Positions 29,492 to 30,259 of a stretch of 30,259 nucleotides of DNA are shown piece by piece (within the stretch, counting starts at the first letter, position 1; the number at the start of each line of letters is the position of its first letter). Under the pieces are notes generated by a model. It saw only the letters and a program-made list of their open reading frames with translations, made no database searches and had not been told where the DNA came from. Source of the stretch: a virus; IMG/VR virus record IMGVR_UViG_3300049215_000086, positions 1-30,259 of that record. One strand, given 5' to 3'. The position numbers were made by a program, and so were the translations under genes.

Positions 29492-30040
29492 ATGACGCAG
29501 GTTCAGGAAATCGTTCTTCGGGCGGGCATCCGGCTGCCGCGCTCGTCGCCGCGCGGCTGTCGCGACTGCTTTGTAAAACTGCTGTCATCTGTCGATCCGG
29601 ATGCGACGCACGCGTTCGGCTTCGAGGGTCGGTACTTTCGGGCTGGCTCTCTCGTCTCGCTCGCTGCGCTGCGGCCCGGGCCCGAATATCCGGAGACGCC
29701 AGTCGTCCTCGAATACGCCACGCTTCCCGCACCTGGTCGCCATCGGCGCGACAGCGTTTATATTCTCTGGCGCTGGGACGCGGCTGCCGGCGAATGGCGC
29801 GAGCTCGCGCGCTCGATCTGCGAGTCCTGGCAGTGGGCGTCCGATCTGCGGCCCGTCGCTGTGCGTGCTTTGAAAGAGGCGCGCTCTGCTGCGGTGCTCC
29901 AGATCGTGCCCGACGTGCGCGTGGTCGCGGCGCGGATCGCGGAGGTCCTCGAGCGCGAGCTCCGGGGGCTCGAACCCCACGATCGCTTCCGTGTGGTGTC
30001 GCTCCTTCACGATCGTCTCGCGGCCAGGCTCTGCGCGTAG
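29492..30040 (+). CDS. hypothetical protein, first rightward gene
   Basis: 182 residues from the ATG at 29492; the open frame extends upstream but that part is control DNA. No strong ribosome site precedes it. Residues about 10-90 look like a beta-rich domain (GRYFRAGSLVSLAALRPG, ETPVVLEYATLP, SVYILWRWDAAAGEWRELA). The rest is helical (AVRALKEARSAAVL, RIAEVLERELRGLEP). The CRDCF pair near residue 30 is not enough for a zinc site. It opens the divergent operon, so an early or regulatory role is possible. Not recognised. Confidence 0.68.
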   Translation: MTQVQEIVLRAGIRLPRSSPRGCRDCFVKLLSSVDPDATHAFGFEGRYFRAGSLVSLAALRPGPEYPETPVVLEYATLPAPGRHRRDSVYILWRWDAAAGEWRELARSICESWQWASDLRPVAVRALKEARSAAVLQIVPDVRVVAARIAEVLERELRGLEPHDRFRVVSLLHDRLAARLCA

Positions 30041-30175
30041 CTCAGTTGCGCGCGGGGTGGTCGCTCGACTATCATGGCGTCGGCTGGACTGATCATCCGG
30101 CTCAAGCTTCCGGTGCTTGCGGGGTGCCTCTAACACCCCGCTTCACTGGATCCCAAGCCGTTTAGAGGGCGGCCC
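30041..30175 (+). promoter_or_regulatory. intergenic region with weak promoter candidate
   Basis: TTGCGC (30046-30051) and TATCAT (30070-30075) with an 18-base spacer make a weak sigma-70-like promoter. A short frame at 30074-30133 overlaps it and has no ribosome site. The hairpin at 30119-30141 lies further down, ahead of the next gene. Confidence 0.3.
30119..30141 (+). promoter_or_regulatory. 8-bp GC-rich hairpin
   Basis: GCGGGGTG and CACCCCGC are exact complements around CCTCTAA. No T run follows, so it is an attenuator- or operator-like element rather than a standard terminator. It precedes the last gene by 34 bases. Confidence 0.5.
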
Positions 30176-30259
30176 ATGAAAAAAATCGGGGACGACGGTC
30201 GATCACGCTGGAAGAAGAAGCCGGCGGTGCGTGTGCGCTTCCGGCGCCAGATATTATGT
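30176..30259 (+). CDS. basic protein, cut by window edge
   Basis: ATG at 30176 after GAGGGCGG; the frame stays open to the edge (28 codons). The visible part (MKKIGDDGRSRWKKKPAVRV, then RFRRQ) is very basic. No assignment is possible from the fragment. Confidence 0.5.
   Translation, partial: MKKIGDDGRSRWKKKPAVRVRFRRQILC

Overview
The window is most of the virion and lysis half of a tailed phage (free virus, prophage or metagenomic phage contig). The DNA is GC-rich by eye and the genes are very tightly packed. The recognisable morphogenesis genes match the podovirus P22 type in kind and broadly in order: small terminase, large terminase, portal, scaffold, P22-type coat, gp4-like adaptors, gp10-like stabilisation protein, and a block of ejection-type proteins. 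No integrase, repressor or replication gene is visible, so lifestyle is undecided. The host is not proven. The GC-rich codon use and the style of the secreted fibre N-terminus recall phages of soil Acidobacteriota, but that is only a weak inference.

Layout. Left edge (+ strand, 1-1210): the end of a rightward operon with a strong hairpin, a small gene that looks frame-broken, and a two-helix membrane protein with a proline-rich tail. It meets the long leftward operon head-on at 1210/1214. Leftward operon (- strand, 29373 down to 1214, first genes at the right): a small protein, a sigma-70-family factor, a Fis-type helix-turn-helix protein, an 18-bp perfect palindrome, small genes, a holin-like protein, a lysozyme-like endolysin, a GT-A-like glycosyltransferase, a second holin-like protein, TerS, a small protein, TerL, six tiny overlapping genes, portal, scaffold, coat, a signal-peptide protein, gp4-like adaptor 1, two small genes, a repeat-rich fibre, a Cys-rich beta-helix protein, gp4-like adaptor 2, gp10-like protein, a large tail protein, two lectin-like proteins, and three ejection-type proteins. 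Right edge (+ strand, 29492-30259): a divergent operon begins and runs off the window. A circular or permuted genome with early genes rightward and late genes leftward from the 29374-29491 control region would explain why both ends carry + strand genes, but this is inference.

How it works together. The sigma factor and the HTH protein head the late operon and may direct its transcription. TerS/TerL package DNA through the portal. Scaffold and coat build the head. The gp4/gp10-type proteins close it. The fibre, beta-helix and lectin-like proteins form or decorate the tail. The ejection-type proteins accompany the DNA. The endolysin and two small membrane proteins release progeny.

Most unusual points: three proteins of the virion module begin with Sec-type signal peptides, and one of these carries a ladder of four CxxC motifs along its beta-helix; a QPNDxG motif is repeated across two tiny overlapping genes; two paralogous gp4-like adaptors are present; and a perfect palindrome lies directly behind a Fis-type HTH gene.
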